From Streptomyces sp. NBC_00178 (lineage in GTDB: Bacteria > Actinomycetota > Actinomycetes > Streptomycetales > Streptomycetaceae), in the NCBI RefSeq assembly GCF_036206005.1, contig NZ_CP108143.1:1302001-1366000 (forward strand): 64,000 nt of DNA, written 5' to 3'. The notes below the pieces were generated by a model. The model worked only from the letters and a program-made list of their open reading frames with translations. It searched no databases and was not told the origin of the DNA. The position numbers were made by a program, and so were the translations under genes. Positions 8,714 through 20,226 of the stretch are shown here, one piece after another (position 1 is the first letter of the stretch; each line of letters begins with the position of its first letter).

Positions 8714-10090
8714 TCACCGGGACGCGGCGCCCTCTCCGGGCCCGCCGCGGCCGAGCCGCTCGCGGACCCGCTCCGCCACGTCGGCGTAGCGCGCCTCCGC
8801 CCCGTATCGCGTGGGTTCGTAGTAGCGCCTGTCGCGGACGGCGTCCGGGGCGTACTCCTGGGCGGCGATCCCACCGGGGACGTCGTGCGGATAGACGTAG
8901 CCCTGGGCATGGCCGAGCTTGGCCGCGCCCTTGTAGTGACCGTCCCGCAGATGGGCCGGGACCGGTCCGGCGAGGCCCCTGCGCACGTCCTCCTGCGCCG
9001 CGGAGATCGCCAGCGTCGCCGCGTTGGACTTGGGGGCGAGCGCCAGGGCGATCGTGGCGTGGCTGAGGGTGAGCGCCGCCTCGGGGAACCCGATCATGGC
9101 CACGGCCTGGGCCGCCGCCACGGCGGTGGGCAGCGCGGTGGGATCGGCCAGCCCGATGTCCTCGCTGGCGGAGATCATCAGCCGCCGCGCGATGAAGCGC
9201 GGGTCCTCCCCCGCCTCGATCATCCGGGCCAGGTAGTGCAGGGCGGCGTCCACGTCGGACCCGCGGATCGACTTGATCAGGGCACTCGCGACGTCGTAGT
9301 GCTGGTCGCCGTCCCGGTCGTACTTCACCGCCGCGCGGTCGACCGTCTCCTCGAGCGTCTCCAGTGTGATCTCCTGCTCGTGCTTGGAGAGCGCCGCACC
9401 CGCGGCGGCCTCCAGCGCGGTCAGCGCGCGGCGGGCGTCGCCCCCGGCGATCCGCAGCAGGTGCGCCTCGGCGTCCTCGGGCAGCGTGACGGCCTCCCCC
9501 AGCCCACGCCCGTCGGCCACGGCACGGCGGAGCAGGGCCCGCAGGTCGTCGTCGGTGAGGGGCTCCAGGGTGAGGAGCAGCGAGCGCGAGAGCAGCGGCG
9601 AGATGATCGAGAAGTACGGGTTCTCCGTGGTGGCCGCGATCAGCGTCACCCAGCGGTTCTCCACGGCCGGGAGCAGGGAATCCTGCTGGGCCTTGGAGAA
9701 GCGGTGGATCTCGTCGAGGAAGAGGACGGTCTCCTTGCCGAAACCGCCGGTGGCACGGCGCGCGCCCTCGATGACGGCGCGGACCTCCTTGACGCCCGCG
9801 GTGATCGCCGAGAGCTCGACGAAGCGCTTGTTGGTCGCCTTGCTGACGACGTATGCCAGAGTGGTCTTGCCCGTGCCGGGCGGGCCCCAGAGGATGACCG
9901 ACGAGGGACCGGCGGGCCCTCCGCTGCCCTCGCCGACGAGACGGCGCAGCGGGGACCCCGGCTTGAGCAGGTGCTGCTGTCCGACCACCTCGTCCAGGGT
10001 GCGAGGGCGCATCCGGACAGCGAGGGGGCTGCTGGACGGGTCCTTCTCCTGGCGGTCTTCGGCGGCTGCGGTAAAGAGGTCGGGCTCCAC
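8714..10090 (-). CDS. rarA: Replication-associated recombination protein RarA (MgsA), AAA+ ATPase
   Basis: 458 aa with a GTG start. It acts at stalled replication forks in the cytoplasm. Visible motifs are the conserved N-terminal [15 protein letters not shown], Walker [10 protein letters not shown], Walker [10 protein letters not shown], sensor 1 ATTENPYF, the arginine-finger region SPLLSRS, and the C-terminal tetramerisation part ending with [20 protein letters not shown]. Length is normal for the family. It converges on the DUF2470 gene and is followed upstream by the VKOR gene on the same strand, 44 bases away; cotranscription is possible. Confidence 0.97.
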   Translation of the reverse strand: MEPDLFTAAAEDRQEKDPSSSPLAVRMRPRTLDEVVGQQHLLKPGSPLRRLVGEGSGGPAGPSSVILWGPPGTGKTTLAYVVSKATNKRFVELSAITAGVKEVRAVIEGARRATGGFGKETVLFLDEIHRFSKAQQDSLLPAVENRWVTLIAATTENPYFSIISPLLSRSLLLTLEPLTDDDLRALLRRAVADGRGLGEAVTLPEDAEAHLLRIAGGDARRALTALEAAAGAALSKHEQEITLETLEETVDRAAVKYDRDGDQHYDVASALIKSIRGSDVDAALHYLARMIEAGEDPRFIARRLMISASEDIGLADPTALPTAVAAAQAVAMIGFPEAALTLSHATIALALAPKSNAATLAISAAQEDVRRGLAGPVPAHLRDGHYKGAAKLGHAQGYVYPHDVPGGIAAQEYAPDAVRDRRYYEPTRYGAEARYADVAERVRERLGRGGPGEGAASR

Positions 10091-10134
10091 GTCGTGAAGC
10101 CTATGTCACCCCGCTGACAGGACCGCGGGTCGAG

Positions 10135-10770
10135 TCAGCTGGTCCAGAAGTCCCACCAGCGGGTGAGGATCAGCATGCCGATGATCCCGATCCAGAGCAC
10201 CGGGGGCACCCAGTGGAACTCGGTGAGGGCGTTCCGCAGTCCGGCGGGGGCGGGGATGATGCGGTGCTTGATGTTGTGCGTCGTGACGTAGCAGAACATG
10301 AAGATCGTGGCGACCCACGCCAGGCAGCACCACAGGCAGAGCGAGTTGATGTTGTACAGCGACTGGTACTGCAGCCAGGTGCAGAAGCCGACGCCGAACA
10401 GGGTGCCCGCGTTGAGGCCCAGCCAGTACCAGGCACGGAAGCGGGCGCCCGCGAGGAGCGCCATGCCGATCCCGATGACCACGGAGTAGGTGGCGATCCC
10501 GAGCATCGGGTTGGGGAAGCCGAAGGCCGAGGCCTGCTCGCTCTTCATGATGTTGCCGCACGCGACCACCGGGTTCAGGCTGCATCCCGGAGTGAAGCTC
10601 GGGTCCTCGAGCAGCTTGAACTTGTCGATGGTGATCACCCAGGCGGCGAGCAGCCCGGCCGCTCCCGTGATCACCAGCAGCAGTGCGAGCGCGCGGCTGC
10701 CGCCGAAGGTCTTCGCACCGTCGTCCTCGTCCTGCGCGGATGAGGGGTGGTCTACCGTTGCCATCGTCAT
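10135..10770 (-). CDS. Vitamin K epoxide reductase (VKOR) family membrane protein
   Basis: 211 aa from the ATG at 10770; ATG 10764 is an alternative. Upstream in-frame sequence to 10872 is Arg-rich and not family-like. There are about five transmembrane helices. The redox residues expected of VKOR are visible: the pair in CSLNPVVACGNIMKSEQ, the conserved Ser/Thr loop, and the CLWC active-site motif in NSLCLWCCLAW. Bacterial VKOR homologues reoxidise periplasmic thiol oxidases of the DsbA type, taking the place of DsbB in actinobacteria. The natural partner is an exported DsbA-like protein, not obviously encoded here. Confidence in family is high, in partner low. Confidence 0.92.
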   Translation of the reverse strand: MTMATVDHPSSAQDEDDGAKTFGGSRALALLLVITGAAGLLAAWVITIDKFKLLEDPSFTPGCSLNPVVACGNIMKSEQASAFGFPNPMLGIATYSVVIGIGMALLAGARFRAWYWLGLNAGTLFGVGFCTWLQYQSLYNINSLCLWCCLAWVATIFMFCYVTTHNIKHRIIPAPAGLRNALTEFHWVPPVLWIGIIGMLILTRWWDFWTS

Positions 10771-10895
10771 AATCGCCGTTCCATCACTGAGTAGCCGGCC
10801 GGGCCTCGTCATTGTGCCGCACCGGCGACGCAGCCATCCGTTCGATACGCATAAAGGTGTTCGACGCCGCATCCGGTGCCGCAGGGTGGCGGCCC

Positions 10896-10923
10896 GCTCC
10901 TCCCCGGCACGGCGGGGAGGAGC
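10896..10923. terminator. 11-bp hairpin upstream of the VKOR gene
   Basis: GCTCCTCCCCG (10896-10906), loop GCACGG, CGGGGAGGAGC (10913-10923). It is a perfect stem lying about 126 bases before the VKOR start. It could be a second terminator for hisS read-through or a leader element; no U-tract follows in either direction. Confidence 0.45.
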
Positions 10924-11246
10924 GGCAGGAGCACGGGGAGCACGTGAACGGCGTGACCACCCGACCGCGCTGGACGGCCCCGACCTGCGGATCCGTCCCC
11001 GCGAGGCTCAGGGGCGCGCCGGAGCGGGAGGGGCGGCGGCGCCGGCGGCGCGTCCCGGTCACTCCGGCCCGGGCCGCCGCCGCGGTCGCGGTGCCCGCCG
11101 CCGGCCGGTGCCGCTTCCCGCCCGTCCCGATCGGACCCGTACGCCAGGTGAATCGGCTTCCGCCGGGTTGACGCCCGGCAACCGGTGGGGCTTCTGACCG
11201 GCCGCGGGTCACCCATCCTCCGGCTGCGGGCCGGGCGCCCCGAACG

Positions 11247-11283
11247 CCCTGTGCCCGCCCGGACGGGCCGGACGGGCACAGGG
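11247..11283 (-). terminator. Terminator of hisS
   Basis: CCCTGTGCCCG (11247-11257) and CGGGCACAGGG (11273-11283) form an 11-bp perfect stem, 20 bases beyond the hisS stop codon. There is no strong U-tract, as is usual in Streptomyces. Confidence 0.75.
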
Positions 11284-11302
11284 GTGGACGACGGGCCCCG
11301 GG

Positions 11303-12565
11303 TCAGGCCAGTTCGGCCCGGAGCACGCTCACCAGCTCGCCGACCGCGACGGCCTTCTGCTCACCCGACTCCATGTCCTTGAGCTGGACGTTGCCGTCGG
11401 CGAGGTCCCGCTCACCGGCCACGACCGTGTAGCGGGCGCCGGAGCGGTTCGCGCTCTTCATCGCACCCTTGAGGCCGCGGCCGCCGAAGGCGAAGTCCGT
11501 GGCGACGCCCGCCTTGCGCAGTTCGGTGACCAGGCCGAAGAGCACCCGCCGGGCCTCCTCGCCGAGCGGCACCGCGTAGACGCTGGTGGTGGCGGGGATG
11601 TCGAGTTCGACGCCCTCCGCCTCCAGGGCGAGCACCGTGCGGTCCACACCGAGCGCCCAGCCGACGGAGGGCAGCGCGGGGCCGCCGATCATCTCGGACA
11701 GGCCGTCGTAACGCCCGCCGCCGCCCACCGCCGACTGGGAGCCCAGGCCGTCGTGGACGAACTCGAAGGTGGTGCGCGTGTAGTAGTCGAGACCGCGGAC
11801 CAGCTTCTCGTCGTCCTCGAACGCGACGCCCGCCGTCGTCAGCAGGTCGCGGACCTCCTCGTGGTACGCCTTGCAGGCGTCGCAGAGGAAGTCACGCAGC
11901 ATCGGGGCGCCCGTCAGCTGCTTCTGGACGTCGGGACGCTTGTCGTCGAGGACCCGCAGCGGGTTGATCTCGATGCGCCGACGGGTCTCCTCGTCGAGGT
12001 CCAGGTCGCGCAGGAACGTCTGCAGCGCCTCCCGGTAGACGGGACGGCACTCCTTGTCCCCCAGCGAGTTGAGCAGGATGCGGAACCGCGTGAGGCCGAG
12101 CGAGCGGTAGGCCTGGTCGGCGAGGATGATCAACTCGGCGTCGAGCGCGGGGTCCTCGGTACCGATGGCCTCGGCGCCGACCTGCGAGAAGTGGCGGTAG
12201 CGGCCCGCCTGGGGGCGCTCGTAGCGGTAGTACGAGCCCGAGTACCAGAGTTTGACGGGCAGGTTGCCGGCCTTGTGGAGGTTGGCCTCCAGCGCGGCGC
12301 GCAGCACGGACGCGGTGCCCTCGGGGCGCAGGGCGAGCTTGTCGCCGCCCTTGGTCTCGAAGGCGTACATCTCCTTGGACACGATGTCGGTGGACTCGCC
12401 CACGCCGCGGGCGAACAGCGCGACGTCCTCGAAACCGGGCGTCTCGATGTATCCGTATCCGGAGTTCCTCAGGGGCGAGGAGATGGCCTCACGCACCGCG
12501 AGGAACTTCGCGGAGCGGGGCGGGGTCAGGTCGTACGTGCCCTTGGGGGCCTGGAAGGTGCTCAC
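11303..12565 (-). CDS. hisS: Histidyl-tRNA synthetase
   Basis: 420 aa, normal length for the short bacterial form. It charges tRNA-His. Class II motif 1 and 2 regions are visible ([51 protein letters not shown]), with the histidine-specific [15 protein letters not shown] and GGRYDGL motifs and the C-terminal anticodon-binding domain. It starts 15 bases after the MBL hydrolase gene on the same strand, so the two are probably one operon ending at the hairpin downstream. Confidence 0.98.
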   Translation of the reverse strand: MSTFQAPKGTYDLTPPRSAKFLAVREAISSPLRNSGYGYIETPGFEDVALFARGVGESTDIVSKEMYAFETKGGDKLALRPEGTASVLRAALEANLHKAGNLPVKLWYSGSYYRYERPQAGRYRHFSQVGAEAIGTEDPALDAELIILADQAYRSLGLTRFRILLNSLGDKECRPVYREALQTFLRDLDLDEETRRRIEINPLRVLDDKRPDVQKQLTGAPMLRDFLCDACKAYHEEVRDLLTTAGVAFEDDEKLVRGLDYYTRTTFEFVHDGLGSQSAVGGGGRYDGLSEMIGGPALPSVGWALGVDRTVLALEAEGVELDIPATTSVYAVPLGEEARRVLFGLVTELRKAGVATDFAFGGRGLKGAMKSANRSGARYTVVAGERDLADGNVQLKDMESGEQKAVAVGELVSVLRAELA

Positions 12566-12580
12566 AGGTTTTTTCTCTCG

Positions 12581-13267
12581 TCACATTCCTCGGCGGGGCG
12601 CGTCCAGTCCGTGCATGTACGGATTGGAGGCGCGCTCGCGGCCGATGGTCGTCTGGGGGCCGTGGCCGGACAGCACCACGGTCGAGTCGTCGAGCGGGAG
12701 GCACACGCGGGCCAGCGACTCGAGCAGCTCGGCGTGGTCGCCACCGGGCAGGTCGGTGCGTCCGACGGAGCCGGCGAAGAGCAGGTCGCCCGAGAAGAGG
12801 ATCTGCGGTACGTCCGCGGCCTCGGGCATCCTGAACGTCACCGACCCCTTCGTATGGCCGGGCGCGTGCGCGACGCCGAACTCCATGCCGGCCAGCCGCA
12901 GCGCGGCACCGTCGGACAGCTCCCTCACGTCGTCCGGTTCGCCGACCGTCAGCTCGCCCATGAGCGGCATCCCGATCGAACGGCCCAGCGCCTTCTCGGG
13001 GTCGCTCATCATGTAGCGGTCGTCGGGGTGGATCCAGGCGGGGACGTCGTGGGCGCCGCACACCGGGACGACCGAGGCGACGTGGTCGATGTGGCCGTGG
13101 GTGAGCACGACGGCGACGGGCTTGAGCCGATGCTTCGCGAGCGCTTCCTCGACGCCCTGGGCGGCCTGGTGGCCCGGGTCGATGATCACGCACTCCTCAC
13201 CGGCGGCGGGGGCGACCAGGTAGCAATTGGTCCCCCAGGCCCCGGCGGGGAACCCGGCAATGAGCAC
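12581..13267 (-). CDS. MBL-fold metal-dependent hydrolase (glyoxalase II-like)
   Basis: 228 aa. The metal-binding motif of the metallo-beta-lactamase superfamily is present as LTHGHIDHVAS (HxHxDH), followed by further ligands in HAPGHTKGS and LFSGDLLFAGSVGRTDLPGG, then LSGHGPQTTIGRE. The GRTDLPGG signature is shared with glyoxalase II-like hydrolases (YcbL type). Substrate unknown, possibly a glutathione-, mycothiol- or other thioester. It is translated just upstream of hisS. Upstream, a 148-bp gap separates it from the divergent cyclophilin gene. Confidence 0.92.
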   Translation of the reverse strand: MLIAGFPAGAWGTNCYLVAPAAGEECVIIDPGHQAAQGVEEALAKHRLKPVAVVLTHGHIDHVASVVPVCGAHDVPAWIHPDDRYMMSDPEKALGRSIGMPLMGELTVGEPDDVRELSDGAALRLAGMEFGVAHAPGHTKGSVTFRMPEAADVPQILFSGDLLFAGSVGRTDLPGGDHAELLESLARVCLPLDDSTVVLSGHGPQTTIGRERASNPYMHGLDAPRRGM

Positions 13268-13415
13268 GATCGTCCTTAAAGTTCGTCCGACGATGAGGGC
13301 CGTGGAGAGGAATGCGGCAGATCAGAGCCTACCGGCGCTCCTCATCACACAGCTAACCCATATACCGTACGGGGCAATCGAGGCCCGAACACACGACGTA
13401 CAAGGAGACCATCCG

Positions 13416-14210
13416 GTGGTCAGCAGCGATCAGCGGCGGCGGCAGCTCGCCCGGGAGAAGTTCGAGCGGCAGCAGCAGCGCCGGGAGGAGGCCCGCCGCA
13501 GGACCAGGCGCCTCACGGCGATCATCGGTTCCTCGGTGGCCGTGGTGGCGGTCGTCGCTGCGGGCTCGTACCTCTTCCTCGACGGCGACGACGCGAAGGA
13601 CTCCGCCGACGCGGCGGCGAGCGCGAGCCCGTCCGCTCCCCCGTCCCCCTCGGCCAGCGAGAGCAAGACGCCCGAGCCGGCGATGGCCATCGACAAGAAG
13701 GCCGCGTACGCGATGTCCCTGAAGACGAGCCAGGGCGACATCAGGATCACGATGGAGGCGGCGAAGACCCCGCACACCGTGAACTCGTTCAAGGCCCTCG
13801 CGGACAAGGGGTACTTCGACGACACGAAATGTCACCGCCTGACCACGCAGGGCATCTTCGTGCTGCAGTGCGGCGACCCGAAGGGCGACGGAACCGGCGG
13901 TCCGGGCTACACGATCCCCGACGAGAACCTCACCGCGCTGGGCAAGCCGGGCGACACCGGCTCGGTGACGTATCCCGCGGGCAGCGTCGCGATGGCGAAC
14001 ACCGGGCAGCCGGGGACCGGCGGCAGCCAGTTCTTCCTGGTGTACAAGGACACCGAACTGCCGCCCACCTACACGCCGTTCGGCACCATGGACGATGCCG
14101 GCCTGAAGGCCGTCAAGAAGGTCGCCGAGGCGGGCGTGACCGGCGGAGCGGGCGACGGTGCCCCGAAGAAGGCCGTGACGGTCGAGAAGGTGACGGTCGG
14201 CAAGGACTGA
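13416..14210 (+). CDS. Membrane-anchored cyclophilin-type peptidyl-prolyl isomerase
   Basis: 264 aa from a GTG at 13416 with AAGGAG eight bases upstream; the frame is open further upstream but without a better start. The N-terminus is strongly basic and Gln/Arg-rich (RRRQLAREKFERQQQRREEARRRTRR), then one transmembrane helix (LTAIIGSSVAVVAVVAAGSYLFL), a Ser/Pro/Ala linker and a cyclophilin domain placed outside the membrane. Cyclophilin residues include CHRL with the catalytic Arg, LQCGDPKGDGTGGPGY, SVAMANTGQPGTGGSQFFLVY and TPFGTMD. The usual QGGDP is here QCGDP. It would catalyse prolyl isomerisation of exported proteins. Confidence 0.92.
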   Translation: MVSSDQRRRQLAREKFERQQQRREEARRRTRRLTAIIGSSVAVVAVVAAGSYLFLDGDDAKDSADAAASASPSAPPSPSASESKTPEPAMAIDKKAAYAMSLKTSQGDIRITMEAAKTPHTVNSFKALADKGYFDDTKCHRLTTQGIFVLQCGDPKGDGTGGPGYTIPDENLTALGKPGDTGSVTYPAGSVAMANTGQPGTGGSQFFLVYKDTELPPTYTPFGTMDDAGLKAVKKVAEAGVTGGAGDGAPKKAVTVEKVTVGKD

Positions 14211-14299
14211 CCCTCCCACGGGCGGCCGGCGCCCGGCCTCACGGCCGGACCGGAGAATTTCAGCCTCGCTGAGTGCGGACAGCCGGGTGGCCGGTCGCC

Positions 14300-14384
14300 T
14301 AGATTGGCGTTGTGCAGGGCGGGCGCGGCCCGCCCCAGGAAACTGTGGACGATGCGAGGGGGGCGAACCCCCCTTCGACGCATC
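14300..14384 (+). promoter_or_regulatory. Promoter -10 and double-hairpin leader of the DUF349 gene
   Basis: TAGATT at 14300-14305 is a plausible -10. A hairpin GGGCGGGC-GCG-GCCCGCCC occupies 14317-14335. A second, longer one starts with GATGCG (14351-14356), has an inner AGGGGGG/CCCCCCT stem around a CGAA loop, and closes with CGCATC (14379-14384). It ends four bases before the GGAGGAGG ribosome-binding site of the GTG at 14401. Confidence 0.6.
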
Positions 14385-14400
14385 AGGTGGAGGAGGCGCT

Positions 14401-15630
14401 GTGACCAGCGACCCGTGGGGCCGTGTCGACGAGACGGGCACCGTGTACGTGCGTACGGCCGAGGGCGAGCAGGTGGTCGGATCGTGGCAGGCCGGCAGCC
14501 CCGAGGAGGCTCTGGCCTATTTCGAGCGCAAGTACGAGGGCCTGGTGGTCGAAATCGGCCTCCTCGAACGGCGGGTGAAGACCACCGACCTGTCGGCGAA
14601 GGACGCCACCACCGCGATCGAGCACCTGCGTGTGCAGGTCGACGAGCACCACGCCGTCGGTGACCTCGCCGCGCTCGGCAAGCGGCTGGACACGCTCGTC
14701 GCGACGGTCGACTCGCGCCGCGAGGAGCGGAAGGTCCAGAAGGCGAAGCAGACCGACGAGGCCCGGCAGGCCAAGGAGGCGCTGGTCGTCGAGGCTGAGG
14801 AGCTGGCGCAGAGCGAGCAGTGGCGGTCGGCGGGTGAGCGTCTGAGGGCGCTCGTCGACACGTGGAAGGGGCTGCCCCGTCTGGACCGCAAGTCAGACGA
14901 CGAACTGTGGCACCGCTTCTCGCACGCCCGTTCCGCCTTCTCCAAGCGGCGCAAGGCGCACTTCGCGGCCCTGGACGCCCAGCGCGAGGACGCCCGCAAG
15001 GTCAAGGAGCGGCTGGTCGCCGAGGCCGAGTCGCTCTCCGGCTCGACGGACTGGGGCACGACCGCTGCCCGCTACCGCGACCTGATGACCGAGTGGAAGG
15101 CCGCTGGGCGCGCCCAGCGGGAGTCCGAGGACGACCTGTGGAACCGCTTCCGCGGCGCCCAGGACGTGTTCTTCGCGGCCCGCAGCGGCGTCTTCGCCGA
15201 GCGGGACGCCGAGCAGGGCGAGAACCTGAAGCTCAAGGAGGAGCTCGCCGCCGAGGCCGAGAAGCTGGTGCCGGTGACGGATCTGAAGGCGGCGCGGGCC
15301 GCGTTCCGCTCCATCAACGAGCGCTGGGAGGCCATCGGTCACGTGCCGCGGGACGCGCGTCCCAAGGTCGAGGGCCGGGTGCAGGCCGTGGAGCGCGCGC
15401 TCCAGGAGGCCGAGGAGTCCGAGTGGCGCCGGACGAACCCGGAGGCGCGTGCGCGTGCCGCGGGTCTGACCGGCCAGCTCCAGTCGGCGGTCGACAAGCT
15501 GCGTACGCAGATCGACGCGGCGCGCGCCTCGGGCAACAACGCCAGGGCCGACAAGCTCTCCCGCGAGCTCGAGGGCCGGCAGGCACTGCTGGACCAGGCG
15601 CTGAAGGGCCTGGAGGAGTTCGGCGGCTGA
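14401..15630 (+). CDS. DUF349 domain protein
   Basis: 409 aa from a GTG at 14401, directly after GGAGGAGGCGCT. Upstream in-frame codons are rejected because they run through the leader hairpins. The protein is almost wholly helical and charged, with three to four DUF349 units recognisable by repeated Trp/Phe-Arg patterns (SEQWRSAGERLRALVDTWKGLPRLDRKSDDELWHRFSHAR; STDWGTTAARYRDLMTEWKAAGRAQRESEDDLWNRFRGAQ; then a degenerate third). The family function is unknown. It is a single-gene transcript closed by a very strong terminator. Cytoplasmic, coiled-coil rich. Confidence 0.93.
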   Translation: MTSDPWGRVDETGTVYVRTAEGEQVVGSWQAGSPEEALAYFERKYEGLVVEIGLLERRVKTTDLSAKDATTAIEHLRVQVDEHHAVGDLAALGKRLDTLVATVDSRREERKVQKAKQTDEARQAKEALVVEAEELAQSEQWRSAGERLRALVDTWKGLPRLDRKSDDELWHRFSHARSAFSKRRKAHFAALDAQREDARKVKERLVAEAESLSGSTDWGTTAARYRDLMTEWKAAGRAQRESEDDLWNRFRGAQDVFFAARSGVFAERDAEQGENLKLKEELAAEAEKLVPVTDLKAARAAFRSINERWEAIGHVPRDARPKVEGRVQAVERALQEAEESEWRRTNPEARARAAGLTGQLQSAVDKLRTQIDAARASGNNARADKLSRELEGRQALLDQALKGLEEFGG

Positions 15631-15645
15631 CGTCCGCCAGGACCG

Positions 15646-15690
15646 ACGGGAGGGGCTCCCGTACGCATCGCGTACGGGAGCCCCTCCCGT
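15646..15690. terminator. Bidirectional terminator between the DUF349 gene and relA
   Basis: A perfect 21-bp inverted repeat starting ACGGGAGGGG at 15646 and ending CCCCTCCCGT at 15690, with the three-base loop ATC. It lies 16 bases after the DUF349 stop and 53 bases after the converging relA stop, and can serve both. Confidence 0.9.
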
Positions 15691-15743
15691 GTGCCGGGGG
15701 CGGGTCGGCCGCCACCGGCTGTGGGGCCCTCTGCGGCGCCCGG

Positions 15744-18386
<2,643 letters not shown>

Positions 18387-18479
18387 GAGCGCTCCTCGTG
18401 CGGATCCGGGCTACCGGAAAGCCCATGGTAACGACCCCTGGGCGGGTCCTCGCCCGGGGAGTGTGAACCCCTGACAACA

Positions 18480-18517
18480 CAGGACGGGTACCCGGATGTT
18501 CCCGGGTACCCGTCCTG
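18480..18517 (-). terminator. Terminator between apt and relA
   Basis: A 16-bp perfect stem, CAGGACGGGTACCCGG (18480-18495) with CCGGGTACCCGTCCTG (18502-18517) and a six-base loop. It lies 39 bases beyond the apt stop and 94 bases before the relA start. Confidence 0.85.
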
Positions 18518-18555
18518 TCCGTCTCCACACCCGTGCCGTTGCGGCACGGTGCAGG

Positions 18556-19107
18556 TCAGAGCGTGATCAGAGCCTCCAGCGGCGCTCCGCGCAGTCCTGC
18601 CTCGAGCCGGGCCCGGCCCGCGAGGAAGCCGAGCTCCATCAGCACCGAGACCCCGGCCACCTCGGCGCCGGCCCGCCGGATGAGCTCCAGCGACGCCTCC
18701 GCCGTGCCACCGGTCGCGAGGACGTCGTCGATGACCATGACGCGATCGTCCGCGGTCAGGTCCTCGGCGTGGATCTCGATCTCGGCCGTGCCGTATTCCA
18801 GCTCGTACGCCTGCCCGAGGGTGGCGCCGGGCAGCTTGCCCGCCTTGCGCACGGGCACGAACCCGATTCCGGACCGTACGGAGACCGGTGCGGCCAGGAT
18901 GAACCCCCGCGCCTCGAGCCCGACGATCTTGGTGGCTCCGTGCCGTGTGCACAGCTCCGCGAAGAAGTCGGTGAGGGCGGCGAACGCGACCGGGTCCGCG
19001 AGCAGCGGAGTGATGTCCTTGAACAGCACTCCCGGCTTCGGATAGTCCGGTACGTCCCGGATGCGGCTGAGCAGCAGCTCCCGGGTCGCGTCCGTCACGC
19101 TCGTCAT
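18556..19107 (-). CDS. apt: Adenine phosphoribosyltransferase
   Basis: 183 aa. It converts adenine and PRPP to AMP in purine salvage. The start ATG at 19107 overlaps the secF stop by four bases (ATGA), which settles the start although the frame is open for a further 690 bases. Family signatures are FKDITPLLADP near the N-terminus, GLEARGFILAAPVS, and the PRPP-binding motif VMVIDDVLATGGTAEASLEL. It is the last gene of the yajC-secD-secF-apt series; its placement before relA is usual in actinobacteria and links purine salvage with (p)ppGpp metabolism. Confidence 0.97.
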   Translation of the reverse strand: MTSVTDATRELLLSRIRDVPDYPKPGVLFKDITPLLADPVAFAALTDFFAELCTRHGATKIVGLEARGFILAAPVSVRSGIGFVPVRKAGKLPGATLGQAYELEYGTAEIEIHAEDLTADDRVMVIDDVLATGGTAEASLELIRRAGAEVAGVSVLMELGFLAGRARLEAGLRGAPLEALITL

Positions 19108-20225
19108 CGGTGGTTCCTGGGACTGCGGCCGTGGCCTCCGGCCTGCCTGCGCTGGCCGACGACCGCGCCCGCGGGCTCGGTGTCGCCGTCGGATCCGTCC
19201 TGCACCAGGTCGTCGCGCTCGCTCTCGGCGGACTCGCCCTTGGCCGCGGCCGAGGCGCGCTTGGCGAGGATGCGCTTCTTCAGTGCCTTTATCTGCGGCT
19301 CGCGCTCCTTGAGGTCGGCGACCAGCGGAGTGGCGATGAAGATCGAGGAGTACGCACCTGCGGCCAGACCGACGAAGAGCGACAGCGAGATGTCGTTCAG
19401 CGTGCCCGCGCCCAGGACACCGCCGCCGATGAACAGCAGACCGGCGACCGGGAGCAGCGCGACGACGGTGGTGTTGATGGAACGCACCAGCGTGCCGTTG
19501 ATGGACCGGTTGGCGATCTCGCTGTAGGTCCAGCGGGTCTGCTTGGTGATCCCCTTCGTGCCCTCCTTGAGGCTGTCGAAGACGACGACCGTGTCGTAGA
19601 GGGAGTAACCGAGGATGGTGAGCAGACCGATCACGGTGCCCGGGGTGACCTCGAAGCCGACGAGGGCGTAGACACCGACGGTGATCGTGATGTCGTGGAT
19701 CAGCGCGATGAGGGCCGCCACCGCCATGCGCCATTCGAAGGCGATCGCCAGGTAGACCACCACGAGGACCATGAAGATGCCGAGGCCGGTCCACGCCTTG
19801 TTCGCGATCTGCTCACCCCAGCTGGGGCCGACCAGGTCCGCGTTGATCTGCTCCTCGGGGATGCCGAGGTCCTCGGAAAGCTGGCTCTTGATCTGGTCGG
19901 CCTTGGCGGTGTCGACCTCGGTGATCTGGATCCGGAGCCCGTCGCTCCCGCCATTGCCGAGTTCTTGAACGATCGCCTCGTGGCCGGAGGCGGCGACCGC
20001 GTCCTCGCGGACCTGGGAAAGCGAGATCTTGGCCTTGGTGTCCGTCGTGAAGACGGCACCGCCCTTGAACTCGATGCCCAGGTTGAGACCACTGACCGCC
20101 AGGCCGACGATGGCCGTGATGGTGATCAGGATCGATACGCCATACCAGAGCTTGCGCTTGCCGATGAAGTCGTAACCGACCTCGCCACGGTAGAGCCGGG
20201 CGCCGAGATCGCCGAGTCGCGACAT
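19104..20225 (-). CDS. secF: Protein translocase subunit SecF
   Basis: 373 aa, six expected transmembrane helices. With SecD it uses the proton-motive force to help pull exported proteins off SecYEG. The N-terminal helix and the family motif GLNLGIEFKGG are followed by an extracytoplasmic domain (about residues 45-150), then SecDF helices 2-6 including GLLTILGYSLYDTVVVFDSLKEG and RSINGTLVRSINTTVVALLPV. A charged C-terminal tail ends in HGRSPRNHR. The gene starts two bases after the secD stop and overlaps apt. Confidence 0.97.
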   Translation of the reverse strand: MSRLGDLGARLYRGEVGYDFIGKRKLWYGVSILITITAIVGLAVSGLNLGIEFKGGAVFTTDTKAKISLSQVREDAVAASGHEAIVQELGNGGSDGLRIQITEVDTAKADQIKSQLSEDLGIPEEQINADLVGPSWGEQIANKAWTGLGIFMVLVVVYLAIAFEWRMAVAALIALIHDITITVGVYALVGFEVTPGTVIGLLTILGYSLYDTVVVFDSLKEGTKGITKQTRWTYSEIANRSINGTLVRSINTTVVALLPVAGLLFIGGGVLGAGTLNDISLSLFVGLAAGAYSSIFIATPLVADLKEREPQIKALKKRILAKRASAAAKGESAESERDDLVQDGSDGDTEPAGAVVGQRRQAGGHGRSPRNHR

Positions 20226-20226
20226 C

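Larger units (their letters stand above)
10771..11302. other. Gene-free interval between the VKOR gene and hisS
   Basis: 532 bases without a supported gene; open frames here are Arg/Pro/Ala-rich without family features. It holds a hairpin at 10896-10923 and the hisS terminator at 11247-11283. The VKOR promoter is expected near its right-hand side, but I see no convincing -35/-10 pair. Confidence 0.6.

Noticed and set aside
10784..11279. Arg/Pro/Thr-rich open frames between the VKOR gene and hisS
   Set aside because: No start signals, no domains and codon use unlike genes in this window.
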